Below, piece after piece: positions 47,681 through 59,700 of a DNA stretch of 64,000 nucleotides. How positions within the stretch are numbered: the first letter of the stretch is position 1; every line of letters starts with the position of its first letter. The stretch covers positions 91,289,322 through 91,353,321 of the forward strand of contig NC_053035.3 in NCBI RefSeq assembly GCF_002575655.3. The letters run 5' to 3'. The DNA comes from Aegilops tauschii subsp. strangulata (Eukaryota > Streptophyta > Magnoliopsida > Poales > Poaceae). The notes under the pieces are model-generated. The model worked only from the letters and a program-made list of their open reading frames with translations. It was not told where the DNA came from and did not search any database. A program made the translations under genes and the position numbers.

Positions 47681-50600
47681 ATGGCCACTGCAAAGTCAGC
47701 AAGAAAGGGCGGCAGACAGCGTCGTGGGAATACATCAAAAGATTTGCCACCAGATCTATACGAGTTGTACAAAACTGACCCAGAAGAAACCTATGGTGAA
47801 CACAAGACTCGAATCCAGTGGATTCGAAGATATTGGGCAGAGGAATGGTACAAATACAGATTCGTCACGGCTGAGTATGCAGAGAAAAATGCCATCAAGC
47901 GACCTTGGGGAGATATCTTATACAAAAATCTTCCGCCCAGGTCCAGAACTGAAGCCATTGCTCAAGGCTTCTATCCTTGCATGGTTCGCGGACCACAGCC
48001 AGAGCATGCTGACCCATCTTCTCTGCTATGGTGCTGTGAAGACAATCTGTTCAAGCGCAACTACAAGTTTGCCAAGGACTCTGCTGCGAAGAACAAGAAG
48101 TCGCTGGGATTAGACTTCAACCCCGGTCCATCTGCTCCTCGGGCCGATGGCACACGCGATGCTGAACCCAATATCGTCGGGCCCTTCTACAACCTTGAAG
48201 GTCTCATCACTCACATTGCGGTTCAAGGGGCAGCCGTGGAGCACTCTGCAGATGACGCTGATTCTAATGAAACGCCTGCTCCACCAAAACCACCAAAGCA
48301 GAAGAAACCCAAGGATTCGAAACCTGCTGCTGCACCAAGCACTTCGCGTGCGAAGCCTCTGGCCACTGCTCCTCCTGCACCAAGTGTGCATTCTGAAGAT
48401 CTTTCTCGTGTCTCCAAGAAGAAAGAGAAGCCCCAAAAGAAAATTGTCAAGAGTTCTGGACAAGCCCTGACCCCAGGTGTCATTCTGAGGAACGAGAATG
48501 AAGCCATTGATCTGTCTAGTGACGACGATCTTGGCGATGATGCTCTTGAGCTGCTAATAAAGAGCAAGCAAGAGGCGGAAATCTTCAATGATCTTCCCCT
48601 TTTCGATGTGGACATTCCGAACAAGTTCATTGATGAGTGGTTTGAAAGTCCAAACCTCAGTTTTGATGATCTTCAACTCCCCATTGGCCTCAGCGTCTCC
48701 TTCCACGGAGCCATTGCTCCTGAGCTGGCTCTAGCTCAAAGAATAGTTGAACTGAAAAACAAAATTGACTATGAGAAAGCCTAGTTCAAGAAGCATATGG
48801 CCAAGCTCAGTGTGACTGATGTCCAAAACTTCAAGCAAATGATGCATGAGCTCAAGGAGGCGTTTCACAAGAAACGTGACGAAGCTAAAGGTTCACGAGA
48901 GCGCATGAAACTCCTTGCTGCCAAATGTGTTCAAGCTTACAATGAAGCCGAGAAGCGCAAGGCACTTGGGTGTCCTGGCATCGACCCCAAGATGGCTGCC
49001 AAGAAGAAGAAGCCTACTGTGGTCCCAGCTGAAGCATCCAGGCGGGAAGAACCTCGCATTGTCTTCCCCGCCAGCATGACAGGCGTGAAGCCAAAGGTCC
49101 CCACGGTAGCTTCAGAGCTCAAGAAAACAAGAACAGCTGAAGCCGAAGCCAGAAAGAGCAAGTCCAAGAGCACCACTGAAGATGCTCCACCGACCAAGAA
49201 GAGAAAGACATAGAAGAAAGTTCGGGCTGCTCCCACAGAGCCCCTTGTCGTCGAGCCACTCTCAGTTGCTCGTCCTGTGTCCACACACCAAGAGCGTCGT
49301 TTGATAGTTCACGAGCCTGCTACCACAGAGGCTCCTGAAGCTCAAGAAGAACTAGCTGTTGACCACACCGCAGCTAAAGACATTGGTCCCCAAGACAATG
49401 TAGATGATGATGAAGTCCTTCCTCAGATCGAGCACTAAATGGTATCATCGCCTGTTCTCACGAACAGCAAACTCATCAGCATTGGTCGTCCCTTGACGCC
49501 AATTGCTCAGGATAATTCATGGGCTAATCACCCTCAAGGCTCCCCCCGTGAAGAAGAATCACCAAGTACTCCGCCAACTCAAGGCACCCCTCCGGTGCTT
49601 GATGATGACGACTTTGAGGCCCAACCCACTCCCTCTCCACAAGCGTCGCCCGCATTTCGCAGGCTTCGCAAAGGACCGAGGCCCCAAGTCACACTTTCAA
49701 GTGTTCCAGAAGGAGAAGAGCACCACCACTCAGTATCACGCAAAGTGTTTCCTAAAGCCACTCCAACTATGAACATCTCAGAGTCTGAAGCCAAACCTGC
49801 TGAAGACATTCCGGCTACATCAGCCGATGAACAAGAAGAACCCCGTCAAGAAGAAGAACGTGTTGCTACACCCCCGTCCAACCAAGAAGTCGTTCTCGAG
49901 GAGAACGTGTCCGACCCTCCAGCTACTCAAGTGGAGGTTGCCAATACTGAGGCGGCCACCAACATCAATACTGAAGCCAATGACATTGTCATGGCCGAAG
50001 CAAATGTGGCGCCTGAAGTTAATGTGGTGCCAAAAGTAAATGCACCTGAAGCCAATGCTGCACCTGAAGCCAATCTGCAGCCTGAAGCTAATGCCAATGC
50101 CACTGCTCCTGTACCGCCTCCAAGGCCACACACCATTGAGCAAGCATTTGATCATGGTTAGTTGGTTACTATCCGATGGCCCATTCTGGTTCCTCCACCT
50201 GCTGCCGGTCCACAATTTGACTATCATGTAGAGCACAGGCCTCAGGTCCAGAAGCCTAAGCCAAGGTTGCCAAGGTTTCCAGGTACTGCAACTTCACCGG
50301 GATCTTTCAATGCAAATGGCTTCATTGCACACAACACCTTCTTTGACAGTGCCAAGAACCCCCTACTCGAAGCCAAGAATTTCATCTGATCGGTTCTCGA
50401 GCTATCAGCAGTTTTACGATTGGAGAACCTGGCTTTGATGACATTTCTGAGGAAGGTATTTCCCCTACTAGGCTCGTTGCTTCGCTTATTAAAGATCAGA
50501 GAAGCGAATGCCTCTCGTAATTGATTGAAAAGTGCTCGCCTCTAGTTCCGGCAGATGCCTGCCATGTACCATCTGTGGAGGAAGTAGTGGGTTATTGGAA

Positions 50601-52132
50601 GTATAGGATTATTTCTCAAGTGTCTCAAGCCTATTTGTCAGTACTTTAGTCACAATTTTCTAACAAACATAATATAAACATATTGGACGATATTGCTTGA
50701 TAGTTGCAGTTACTATTCATGTGTTCTTTATGATCAAGGGCGCATCTTTCCCCATATGCGTCTAGACTGTGAAGCTATTGCTGGACTGCCCTGCTTAGAA
50801 GAAGCCCTTGACTGTTTCCGAGATGCTGGTCTACTGCAATTTGTGACTGATAAAGAGCACTGGAACGAAGAGCTTCTGCTACAATTCAATGCTACCCTCC
50901 ACATTCGCGGCTACAACAGGGATCCGAAGACATGGATCCTTGAGTGGATGACAGGCAATGTACATGACGGAGCCAAAGCTCTTGATATTATTGAGCTCAC
51001 TGGCCTGCCCACTCCAGGTGAACTCTTTGAACCTGGTTGTCAGCTTCACCGCAATGCTTTGGAGAGCATCTTCCAGAAGCCTGAGCCCAACATGAGCCAA
51101 ATGTTGAGCATGATGAAGCCACTGCCACGCGATGCTGAATATCCAAGGGAATTCTTTGTTGAAGACCTAGAGTATCTGCCCCGCACTATTTATCATATCA
51201 TCAGGCGAACTCTATGGCTTGTCAAGGGACATTCTTCTGCAGCGAAGCTTGAAGGAGCAATGAAGACATTGGTCTTCTATATCTTCAATGGCCTCAGCTT
51301 CAATGCAAAAGACTTCTTCATCAGGCAATTGGCTGCATCTGGCTCTGATCTCTTTGGTCTGAAATTCTACGCTCCATGGGTTATGCGCCTTATCAAGCTT
51401 CACTCTGCTGTCAACTATCAGCCATCTGCGCGCAACCATCTGATATTCTTGCCAGAGGTTGATCTATCTGTCGAAGCCATATACCCAGACCCTGCCAAGG
51501 AGCCCATTTATCTTCACAACGCTGATCACCAAAGCTTTAGTCAGCCTATTGACAGAGTTCTAGCAGCTACTCGTGTTTATCCTTTGGCTGGCAATACACG
51601 TGCACCTCATCGTGCCCATACTGAAGCCACTGAAAGTACAATTGCTCAAAGGCCTCGGAAGCGATCTCGTGTTCTTAATGACCGAGAGCTTCTCGTTGCC
51701 CTACATCAAAAATAGGATAAGCATCACAACTGGCTGAAGCGTCAGATGCGAAGCCTCTTGGTGGATGTCAATCACATTCGCAACCTTGCCACCAAGAATG
51801 CATTTGTCACTCATGAAACATGTCGGAGGTCGTGGAAGAGTCTGGCATTGCTTAGTGCTGAAGCTGATCTTCAAGACGACGGCTTCACAGAGAGATTCAA
51901 GTTTGATTCCACTCCTCCCAGGAATGTTGTCTTGCGTCAGACTCCCTCACTCGAAGACTCTGAGTACTCCTCCTCTGCGGCAACGGTTAATGCCAGAGTC
52001 ATTGATGACCAAGATGATGCTACTTCACCACCTCCAACTTTGGTGCATATCGACACTGCACCAAGTTCTTCTGCACCACCGAACCTCAATGTCGACCCTG
52101 CTGCTTCACCACCTACTCATGGGAACGAGTAG
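47681..52132 (+). pseudogene. Envelope-like extra ORF of E4
   Basis: Long ORF after pol, as in SIRE/Maximus copia elements. Start ATG 47681 (MATAKSARKGGRQRRG). Parts: basic N-terminus and a conserved start domain (WIRRYWAEEWYKYRF); Lys/Pro/Ala-rich linkers; a helical coiled-coil segment (48,800-48,960); acidic and NEANAAPEAN-type repeats (49,950-50,110); conserved C-domain (IFPHMRLDCEAIAGLPCLEE, WNEELLLQFNATLHIRGY; 50,740-51,700); tail with RELLVALHQK and NWLKRQMRSLL. In-frame stops at 48782, 49211, 49436, 50159, 50387 and 51713 (first base), final TAG 52130-52132. 50,390-50,690 is unreadable in this frame and may hold an intron. Function unknown; no signal peptide or membrane segment is evident. 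Confidence 0.75.
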
Positions 52133-52657
52133 AGGCTCTATGTCTTCAAACCTTTTTGGTCCTTACTGACAAAAGGGGGAGAAGCATATGAGTTGATAGT
52201 CTTCAAGCGGGTCCATTTGGGTGGTTGCTATACTTTTGCCAAGTGCTTACAACTCTCGCATTTGATACTTCTGGTTCTTTGAGTTGTAACACTTAAACTT
52301 GATGGTCGTCTGCTACTTTTTCTGCTATTCTGTGATGCGATGATAAATTCCGCATGTGCGAAGATAAATCCCGCACGAAGTCATATTGCAGACGTCCATT
52401 TTTCATTATGCATCTCATTATCCTCGTTATATCTTTTCATGCATGATGAATTGTCTTCATAAGTTGTAGAGGATCTCCACAAGTACAACCTGCCATGTGC
52501 ATTTGCATTCCAAAAGCAAAATACTTATATGCTCATCTTCAGGGGGAGCCTTTTGCTACTTACGAGGACAATACCTAAATTCCTTACAATTTCACATACT
52601 TTTATCCCCGTTGAAAACTTCAACCAGTTTGTCATCAATCACCAAAAAGGGGGAGAT
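52133..52657 (+). other. E4 3' non-coding region with polypurine tracts
   Basis: Three AAAAGGGGGAGA-like tracts: CAAAAGGGGGAGAAG (about 52,171), TTCAGGGGGAGCC (about 52,539), and CCAAAAAGGGGGAGAT (52,642-52,657). The last directly precedes the LTR and is the true PPT. Confidence 0.75.
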
Positions 52658-53994
52658 TGTAAGTGCATCTAGTGCCACCCCTAGTTGGTTTTGGAGTATT
52701 GATGACAAACCTGGTTGAGGGACTAATGTGTTTGTGAGAATTGCAGGATAACACAGGTAGTAGTCCCTCATTGATTCGGTTTACCTACCGAAGATGACCC
52801 CTAAAAATGTGTGAAGACATTGAAGACAATGGTGGTATGTGAAGACAATCACATCGAAGCTTATGACTCGAGAAGACATTCATGTGAAGACTATGGAGTG
52901 CGAAGACATAGTTGTTTCGTAGTTTCCTTTTCTTCTTTGTTGAGTCATAGGAACCACCGCACTGTTAAGTGGGCTCCAAGTGAACAAAGTCAGAGTGACT
53001 GAAGTGATGTTCAACCAAATCCTATGTATTCGAGCGAAGACAATGAGAGCAAATCTTATCCAGAGTTGGACGAGTCAGCTTTAGTTGTAGCCCAAGTCAA
53101 GCTGCCGCGTGTGTTTGAAATCTGACCGTTGGAACACGTGTCAGTTCCTTAGTGACCCAGGGTCATTTTGGACAAATCAGGTCGGGTTGCCTAGTGGCTA
53201 TAAATAGCCCACCCCCTACACCATAAATTGGCGGCTGCTTGGAGTTAGTGCACGGCTTTTGTCGTTTAAGAGCAACCCACCTCCGAAGCTTTTGAGAGAG
53301 AGATACTTGCGAGGACAAAGCCCAAAACACCTAGAGCCCAAAGAGTGTTTTGCATCACTGAATTCTTTCTGTCCGCGTGATCTGAAGACTTGTTACAGTT
53401 GAGGACTGTGAATCCTCCAACCGGTTAGGCGTCGCGTTCTGAGTATCCAAGAGTCATTGTGGATTGCTGGTGAATGAAGTCTGTGAAGGTTCGGAAGTCT
53501 ACCTTGAAGACTTACCAGAGTGATTGGGCGAGTACTGGGTGTCCTTAGCTCAAGGGGAATAAGGTGAAGACATGGTCTTCTGAGTTGAATCTCAGCCTCG
53601 CTAACCAGACGTACAGTTGTCACAGCAACTGGAACTGGTCCAACAAATCCTTGCCCTCACCAAGTGACTGGTTCTATCTTCTCCCTCTCTTTACTTACAA
53701 TTTGTCTTCGTGAAGTCATTGCCTGCTTGCGTTACCTATTTGACTTCACTGTGTGACTACTATTGTTGTTTGGCTTCATACTATCTTCCATCCTGATCTT
53801 TACTACCTAGCTGCTATTAGTCTTCGTGCTTTCACTTCATTGAATACTTGACTATGGCTTGCCTAGTGTAGTCTACCTTTCGTTGCATCTTAATAGGTTC
53901 ATTTCTATTGTTTGTCTTTGAAACTTCCATGTTTTGAAGACTTTCATAAAAATCGCCTATTCACCCCCCCTCTAGTCGATAACTAGCACTTTCA
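52658..53994 (+). repeat. 3' LTR of E4 (1,337 bp)
   Basis: Begins TGTAAGTGCATCTAGTG and ends CTAGCACTTTCA (inverted match TGTAAGTGC/GCACTTTCA). TATA box CTATAAATAGC at about 53,198. A C-run (53,963-53,970) lies near the end. The junction at 53,994 falls inside the F-box gene. Confidence 0.87.
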
Positions 53995-54957
53995 TATACA
54001 GACAAGAAGAGGTGATCCATCAGAATAAGTTGCCAGGCGCCACTGAGTATATGGGTCCTCATGCTCATGATCATCATCATAGTCATCTCCCCCTTGGTTA
54101 TAAAAATTTTCAAGTATAGGTGGTGGAATGTTCACATGACCATGGAAACACAAGAAGGTTAATTAGTAAAGGGAAACTAGCTAACCCGCATGCATGTGGA
54201 TGAAACAATTATAATTACGGTGGAAGACAAACGTACCGAAAGCATAAGGATTCCATGCAAAAATAGTGCCACATGTGGTGGCAGCAAACACAAGACCCTC
54301 GTATTGAATTGCATCACAGTACTCATCCTTGTATGGAAACTTATTTTTGAGCAATATCCATCTAGTTGAACTATGAAGGAAGGCAACAAGCTTGTCGAAG
54401 ATAGCAACAACTACATATTCCATTAAATCCTAAGAGCGGTCGGGAACTTGACAAATTGCTATCTTCTGTAGACGACAGTCACCATGACCGTAGTTGAAAG
54501 TACGGTCATAACCGGTGTGCTCAACCTCTGGGCAGTCTGAGATTTTTGGAAGTGGAACCCGGTGACGAGTGTACACATTCACAAGTTCCCACTCGCAGTT
54601 GGATCCAATATAAACAACCCAATCTCCATTTGCGCCTGCCCAAGCCTTACCCTCAAGCGATGGCATCTTACCATCACACGTATCATTATGAAGCGGCACC
54701 AACTTGCACCAGGCGAGGCCTCCATCATTCGCGCGCCAATGAGCAGGGTCACGGTGAAGAAGATAAGGGAGATCAAACCGCTCCTGGACCCTTGGGTTTG
54801 TTGAAATGATGTTATTAGTTGAGTCGAGAATGGTCTTGAACGAACCTGCCATGCTAGCCGAGGTGATGACGTCGCACCGATCAATGAGTTCCTCCACCAC
54901 GTCATCATTCAGATCGGGGCAAGAATAACGGGGTCGTTTCTGGTCTGTTCCCTCCAT
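53995..54957 (-). pseudogene. F-box/DUF295-type gene, 5' part, cut by E4
   Basis: The only host gene seen. Start ATG 54957-54955 (MEGTDQKRP); an upstream in-frame extension begins with GTG and is not used. An F-box-like helix (LNDDVVEELIDRCDVITSAS) is followed by the kelch-like DUF295 style (DPAHWRANDGGLAWCKLVPL, GKAWAGANGDWVVYIG). F-box proteins recruit targets to SCF ubiquitin ligases. TAG at 54430-54432 breaks the frame, which then continues (MEYVVVAIFDKLVAFL, CGTIFAWNPYAFG). A donor TTCG|GTACGT lies at about 54,237. The next exon (PILENFYNQGGDDYDDD ... ATYSDGSPLLVCI) has no AG close before it and ends at the E4 LTR. The 3' part of the gene should lie beyond the other end of E4. Confidence 0.75.
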
Positions 54958-55150
54958 GGAGAAGACGATCGAACAATGGCAGAAGGAAGGGTGAAGGCAA
55001 ATGGAGGAGGGAGGAAGAGCGTGCAACAGCAGTTCCAAATCGAGAGGGAAAGGCGAAGAGAAGAGTCGATGGACGGTTGCCACGGTACACGAAGAGGCGC
55101 CCTGGCCTACATAGACATCAGTTCAGAAATTGTACAGAAGGACTAGCCGT
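54958..55150 (-). promoter_or_regulatory. Remaining 5' flank of the F-box gene
   Basis: At most about 190 bp of leader/promoter remain before the E6 LTR. No clear TATA box is seen in it. GCCGT (55146-55150) would be the left TSD of E6. Confidence 0.45.
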
Positions 55151-55408
55151 TGATACGTCCATTTTGCATCATGATTTTATGTCGATATTTATTGCATTAT
55201 GGGCTGTTATTACACGTTATGTCATAGTACTTATGCATATTCTCTCTTATTTTACAAGGTTTACATGAAGAGGGAGAATGCCGGCAGCTAGAATTCTGGG
55301 CTAGAAAAGGAGCAAATATTAGAGACCTATTCTGCACAGCTCCAAAAGTCCTGAAACTTCACGGAAGTCATTTTGGAATTAATAAAAAAATACTGGCGAA
55401 AGAAAGTA

Positions 55409-55492
55409 CCAGAGGGGGCCCACACCCTGGCCATGAGGGTGGGGGCGCGCCCTACCCCCCTAGGCGCGCCCCCTGCCTCGTGGGCCCCCTGG
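55409..55492. repeat. GC-rich hairpin in the E6 LTR
   Basis: Nested inverted repeats: AGGGGGCCCAC pairs with GTGGGCCCCCT, and GGGGGCGCGCC with GGCGCGCCCCC, around CTACCCCCCTA. A related hairpin lies at 61,591-61,687. Confidence 0.85.
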
Positions 55493-56407
55493 CAGGCCTC
55501 CGGTGGCCATCTTCTGCTATATGAAGTCATTTACCCTGGAAAAAATCATAAGCAAGCTTTCGGGAAGAAACTCTGCCGCCACGAGGCGGAACCAATCTAG
55601 GGCTCCGGCAGAGCTGTTCTGCCGAGGAAACTTCCCTCTGGGAGGGGGAAATCATCGCCATCGTCATCACCAACGATCCTCTCATCGAGAGGGCGTCAAT
55701 CTCCATCAACATGTTCACCAACACCATCTCCTCTCAAACCCTAGTTCATCTCTTGTATCCAATCTTTGTCCCAAAGCCTCAGATTGGCACCTGTGGGTTG
55801 CTAGTAGTGTTGATTACTCCTTGTAGTTGATGCTAGTTGGTTTATTTGGTGGAAGATCATATGTTTAGATCCTTTATGCATATTAATACCCCTCTGATTA
55901 TGAACATGAATATGATTTGTGAGTAGTTACGTTTGTTCCTGAGGACATGGGAGAAGTCTTGCTATTAGTAGTCATGTGAATTTGGTATTCGTTCGATATT
56001 TTGATGAGATGTATGTTGTCTTTCCTCTAGTGGTGTTAGGTGAACGTCGACTACATGACACTTCACCATTGTTTGGGCCTAGAGGAAGGCATTGGGAAGT
56101 AATAAGTAGATGATGGGTTGCTAGAGTGACAGAAGCTTAAACCCTAGTTTATGAGTTGCTTCGTAAGGGGCTGATTTGGATCCATATGTTTCATGCTATG
56201 GTTAGGTTTACCTTAATACTTCTTTTGTAGTTGCGGATGCTTGCAATAGGGGTTAATCATAAGTGGGATACTTGTCCAAGAAAGGACAGCACCCAAGCAC
56301 CGGTCCACGCACATACCAAATTGTCAAAGTAACGAACGCGAATCATATGAACGTGATGAAAACTAGCTTGACGATAATTCCCATGTGTCCTCGGGAGCGC
56401 TTTTCTC

Positions 56408-56416
56408 TATATAAGA
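56408..56416 (+). promoter_or_regulatory. TATA box of E6
   Basis: TATATAAGA about 250 bp before the LTR end; the expected place for the start of the genomic transcript. Confidence 0.65.
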
Positions 56417-56671
56417 GTTTGTCCAGGCTTGTCCTTTGCTACAAAAAAATTGAGCCATCTTGCTGCACATTATTTACACTTGTTACTTGTTACCCGCTAC
56501 AAATTACCTTATCACAAGACTATTTGTTACCGATAATTTCAGTGCTTGCAGAGAATACCTTGCCGAAAACCGCTTATCATTTCCTTCTGCTCCTCGTTGG
56601 GTTCGACACTCTTACTTATCGAAAGGACTACGATAGATCCCCTATACTTGTGGGTCATCAAGACTCTTTTC

Positions 56672-56690
56672 TGGCGCCGTTGCCGAGGAG
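56672..56690 (+). other. Primer binding site of E6
   Basis: TGGCGCCGTTGCCGAGGAG, 11 bases after the LTR; the form usual for Athila elements. Confidence 0.88.
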
Positions 56691-56766
56691 TGAAGCGCCT
56701 TTGGTAGGTGGAATTTGGTAAGGAAAAATTTATATAGTGTGCTGAAATTTACTGTCACTTGTTACT

Positions 56767-59700
56767 ATGGAACATAATCCTTTGAGGGGCTTGTTCGGGG
56801 TATCTTCACCCCGGCCAGTAGAGCAAAGAGTTGCTCCTCAACCTATTGAACATACTGAAAATGTTTACTTTGAAATTCCTTCGGGTATGATAGAGAAACT
56901 GCTAGCTAATCCTTTTGCAGGAGATGGAACATTGCATCCCGATTTACGCCTAATCTATTTGGATGAAGTTTGTGGATTATTTAAGCTTGCAGGTGTGCCC
57001 GATGATGTTATCAAGAAGAAGGTCTTCCCTTTATCTTTGAAGGGAGAGGCATTGACATGGTATAGGCTATGTGATGATATGGGATCATGGAACTACAAAC
57101 GATTCAAATTGGAATTTCATCAGAAGTTTTATCCTATGCATCTTGTTCATCATGATCGTAATTATATATATAATTTTTGGCCTCGCGAAGGAGAAAGCAT
57201 CGCTCAAGGTTGGGGGAGGCTTAAGTCAATGTTATATTCATGCCCCAATCATGAGCTCTCAAGAGAAATGATTATTCAAAAATTTTATGCTCGGCTTTCT
57301 CTCAATAATCACTCCATGCTCGATACTTCTTGTACTGGCTCTTTTATGATGAAGACTATTGAATTCAAATGGGATTTATTGGAAAGAATTAAACGCAACT
57401 CTGAAGATTGGGATCTCGACGAAGGTAAGGAGTCAGGTATAACACCTAAGTTTGATTGTGTTAAATCTTTTATGGATACCGATGTTTTCCGTGAATTTAG
57501 CACTAAATATGGACTTGACTCTGAGATAGTAGCTTCTTTCTGTGAATCTTTTGCTACTCATGTTGATCTCCCTAAGGAGAAGTGGTTTAAATATAATCCT
57601 CCCGTTGAAGTAAAAGTAGTTGCACCTATTAAAGTTGAAGAAAAGACTATCACTTATAATGATCCTATTGTTCCTACTGCTTATGTTGAGAAACCACCTT
57701 TCCCTGTTAGAATAAAGGATCATGCTAAAGCTTCAACTGTAGTCAACAAAAGTAATATTAGGACACACAAACCTCCTGAGCAAGTTAAAGTTGAACCTAA
57801 TATTGATATGGTTAAAGATCTCTTGGCTGTTAATATCGATGGGCATGTTATTTACTTCTGTGATGAGACTGATAGAATTGCTAAACCTGGTACTAAAGAT
57901 AAACATAGACCTGTGGTAGGCATGCCTGTTATTTCTGTTAAAATAGGAGATCATTGTTATCATGGCCTATGTGATATGGGTGCTAGTGCTAGTGCAATAC
58001 CTCATTCTTTATACGAAGAAATTATGCATGATATTGCACCTGCTGAGATAGAAGATATCGATGTTACCATTAAGCTTGCCAATAGAGATACTATTTCACC
58101 GATTGGGATTGTTAGAGATGTTGAAGTCTTGTGTGGGAAGGTTAAATATCCTGCTGATTTTCTTGTTCTTGGTTCCCCACAAGATAGCTTTTGTCCCATT
58201 ATATTTGGTAGACCCTTCTTGAACACTGTTAATGCTAGGATAGACTGCCAAAAGGATGTTGTTACTATTGGTTTGGGTGATATGTCTCATGAGTTTAATT
58301 TTGCTAAATTTAGTAGACAACCCCGTGATGAGGAATTGCCTAGTAAAGATGAAATTATTGGTCTTGCTTCTATTGTCGTGCCTCCTAGTGATCCTTTAGA
58401 ACAATATTTGCTAGACCATGAAAATGATATGTTCATGAATGAAAGAAGGGAAATAGATGAAGTATTCTTTAAACAGGGACCTATTCTGAAACACAACTTG
58501 CCTGTTGAAATCCTAGGGGATCCTCCTCCACCCAAGGGTGACGCCGTGTTTGAGCTTAAACCATTACCTGATACTCTTAAATATGCTTATCTTGATGAAA
58601 AGAAGATATATCCTGTTATTATTAGTGCTAACCTTTCAGAGAAGGAGGAAGAGAAATTATTGAAAACTCTAAAGAAGCACCGTGCTGCTATTGGATATAC
58701 TCTTGATGATCTTAAGGGCATTAGTCCCACTCTATGTCAACACAAAATAAATTTGGAGAAAGACGCCAAACTTGTTATTGATCGCCAACGACGGCTAAAT
58801 CCTAAGATGAAAGAAGTGGTAAGAAAGGAAATATTAAAGCTCCTTGAGGCAGGTATAATTTATCCCGTTGCTGATAGTCAGTGGGTAAGTCATGTCCATT
58901 GTGTCCCTAAGAAGGGAGGTATTACTGTCGTTCCTAATGATAAAGATGAATTGATTCCGCAAAGAATTATTATAGGTTATAGAATGGTAATTGATTTCCG
59001 CAAATTAAATAAAGCTACTAAAAAAGATCATTACCCTTTGCCTTTCATTGATCAAAAGCTAGAAAGATTATCCAAACATACACATTTTTGCTTTCTAGAT
59101 GGTTACTCTGGTTTCTCTCAAATACCTGTGTCAGCTGAGGATCAAGAAAAGACCACTTTTACTTGCCCTTTCGGTACCTTTGCTTATAGACGTATGCCTT
59201 TTGGTTTATGTAATGCACCTGCTACCTTTCAAAGATGCATGATGGCTATATTCTCTGACTTTTGTGAAAAGATTTGTGAGGTTTTCATGGATGATTTCTC
59301 TGTTTATGGATCCTCTTTTGATGATTGCTTGAGCAACCTTGATCGAGTTCTACAGAGATGTGAAGAAACTAACCTTGTCTTGAATTGGGAGAAGTGCCAC
59401 TTTATGGTTAATGAAGGTATTGTTTTGGGGCATAAAATTTCTGAAAGAGGTATTGAAGTTGACAAAGCTAAAGTTGATGCTATTGAAAAGATGCCGTGTC
59501 CCAAGGATATTAAAGGTATAAGAAGTTTCCTTGGTCATGCTGGTTTTTATAGGAGGTTCATTAAGGACTTCTCAGAAATTTCCCGGCCTCTGAATAATCT
59601 ATTACAAAAAGATATACCTTTTGTCTTTGATGATGATTGTGTAGAAGCATTTGAAATACTTAAGAAAGCATTGATTTCTGCACCTACTGTTCAGCCACCT

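Larger units (their letters stand above)
35486..53994 (+). mobile_element. E4: SIRE/Maximus-type copia element, right part, split by LARD
   Basis: Occupies 35486-35537 and 47269-53994. RT coding runs across the LARD insertion, then a deletion joins RT to a long envelope-like ORF, followed by polypurine tracts and a complete 3' LTR. A post-pol ORF is the mark of the SIRE lineage (Maximus in Triticeae). The left half lies outside the window. Its 3' LTR ends inside an exon of the F-box gene; TATAC (53995-53999) would be the right TSD. Confidence 0.82.
55151..56660 (+). repeat. 5' LTR of E6 (1,510 bp)
   Basis: Begins TGATACGTCCATTTTGC and ends GTGGGTCATCA. A GC-rich hairpin lies at 55,409-55,492. 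A TATA box CTATATAAGAG is at about 56,407. The only ORF over 100 codons is not coding-like. Confidence 0.9.

Noticed and set aside
47681..50161. Possible host nuclear protein gene (Lys-rich, acidic domains)
   Set aside because: Lies between copia RT and copia PPT/LTR in the same orientation and matches the post-pol ORF position of SIRE-type elements.
54958..55083. Longer N-terminus for the F-box protein
   Set aside because: It would start with GTG and the added residues do not look like F-box protein; ATG at 54957 fits better.
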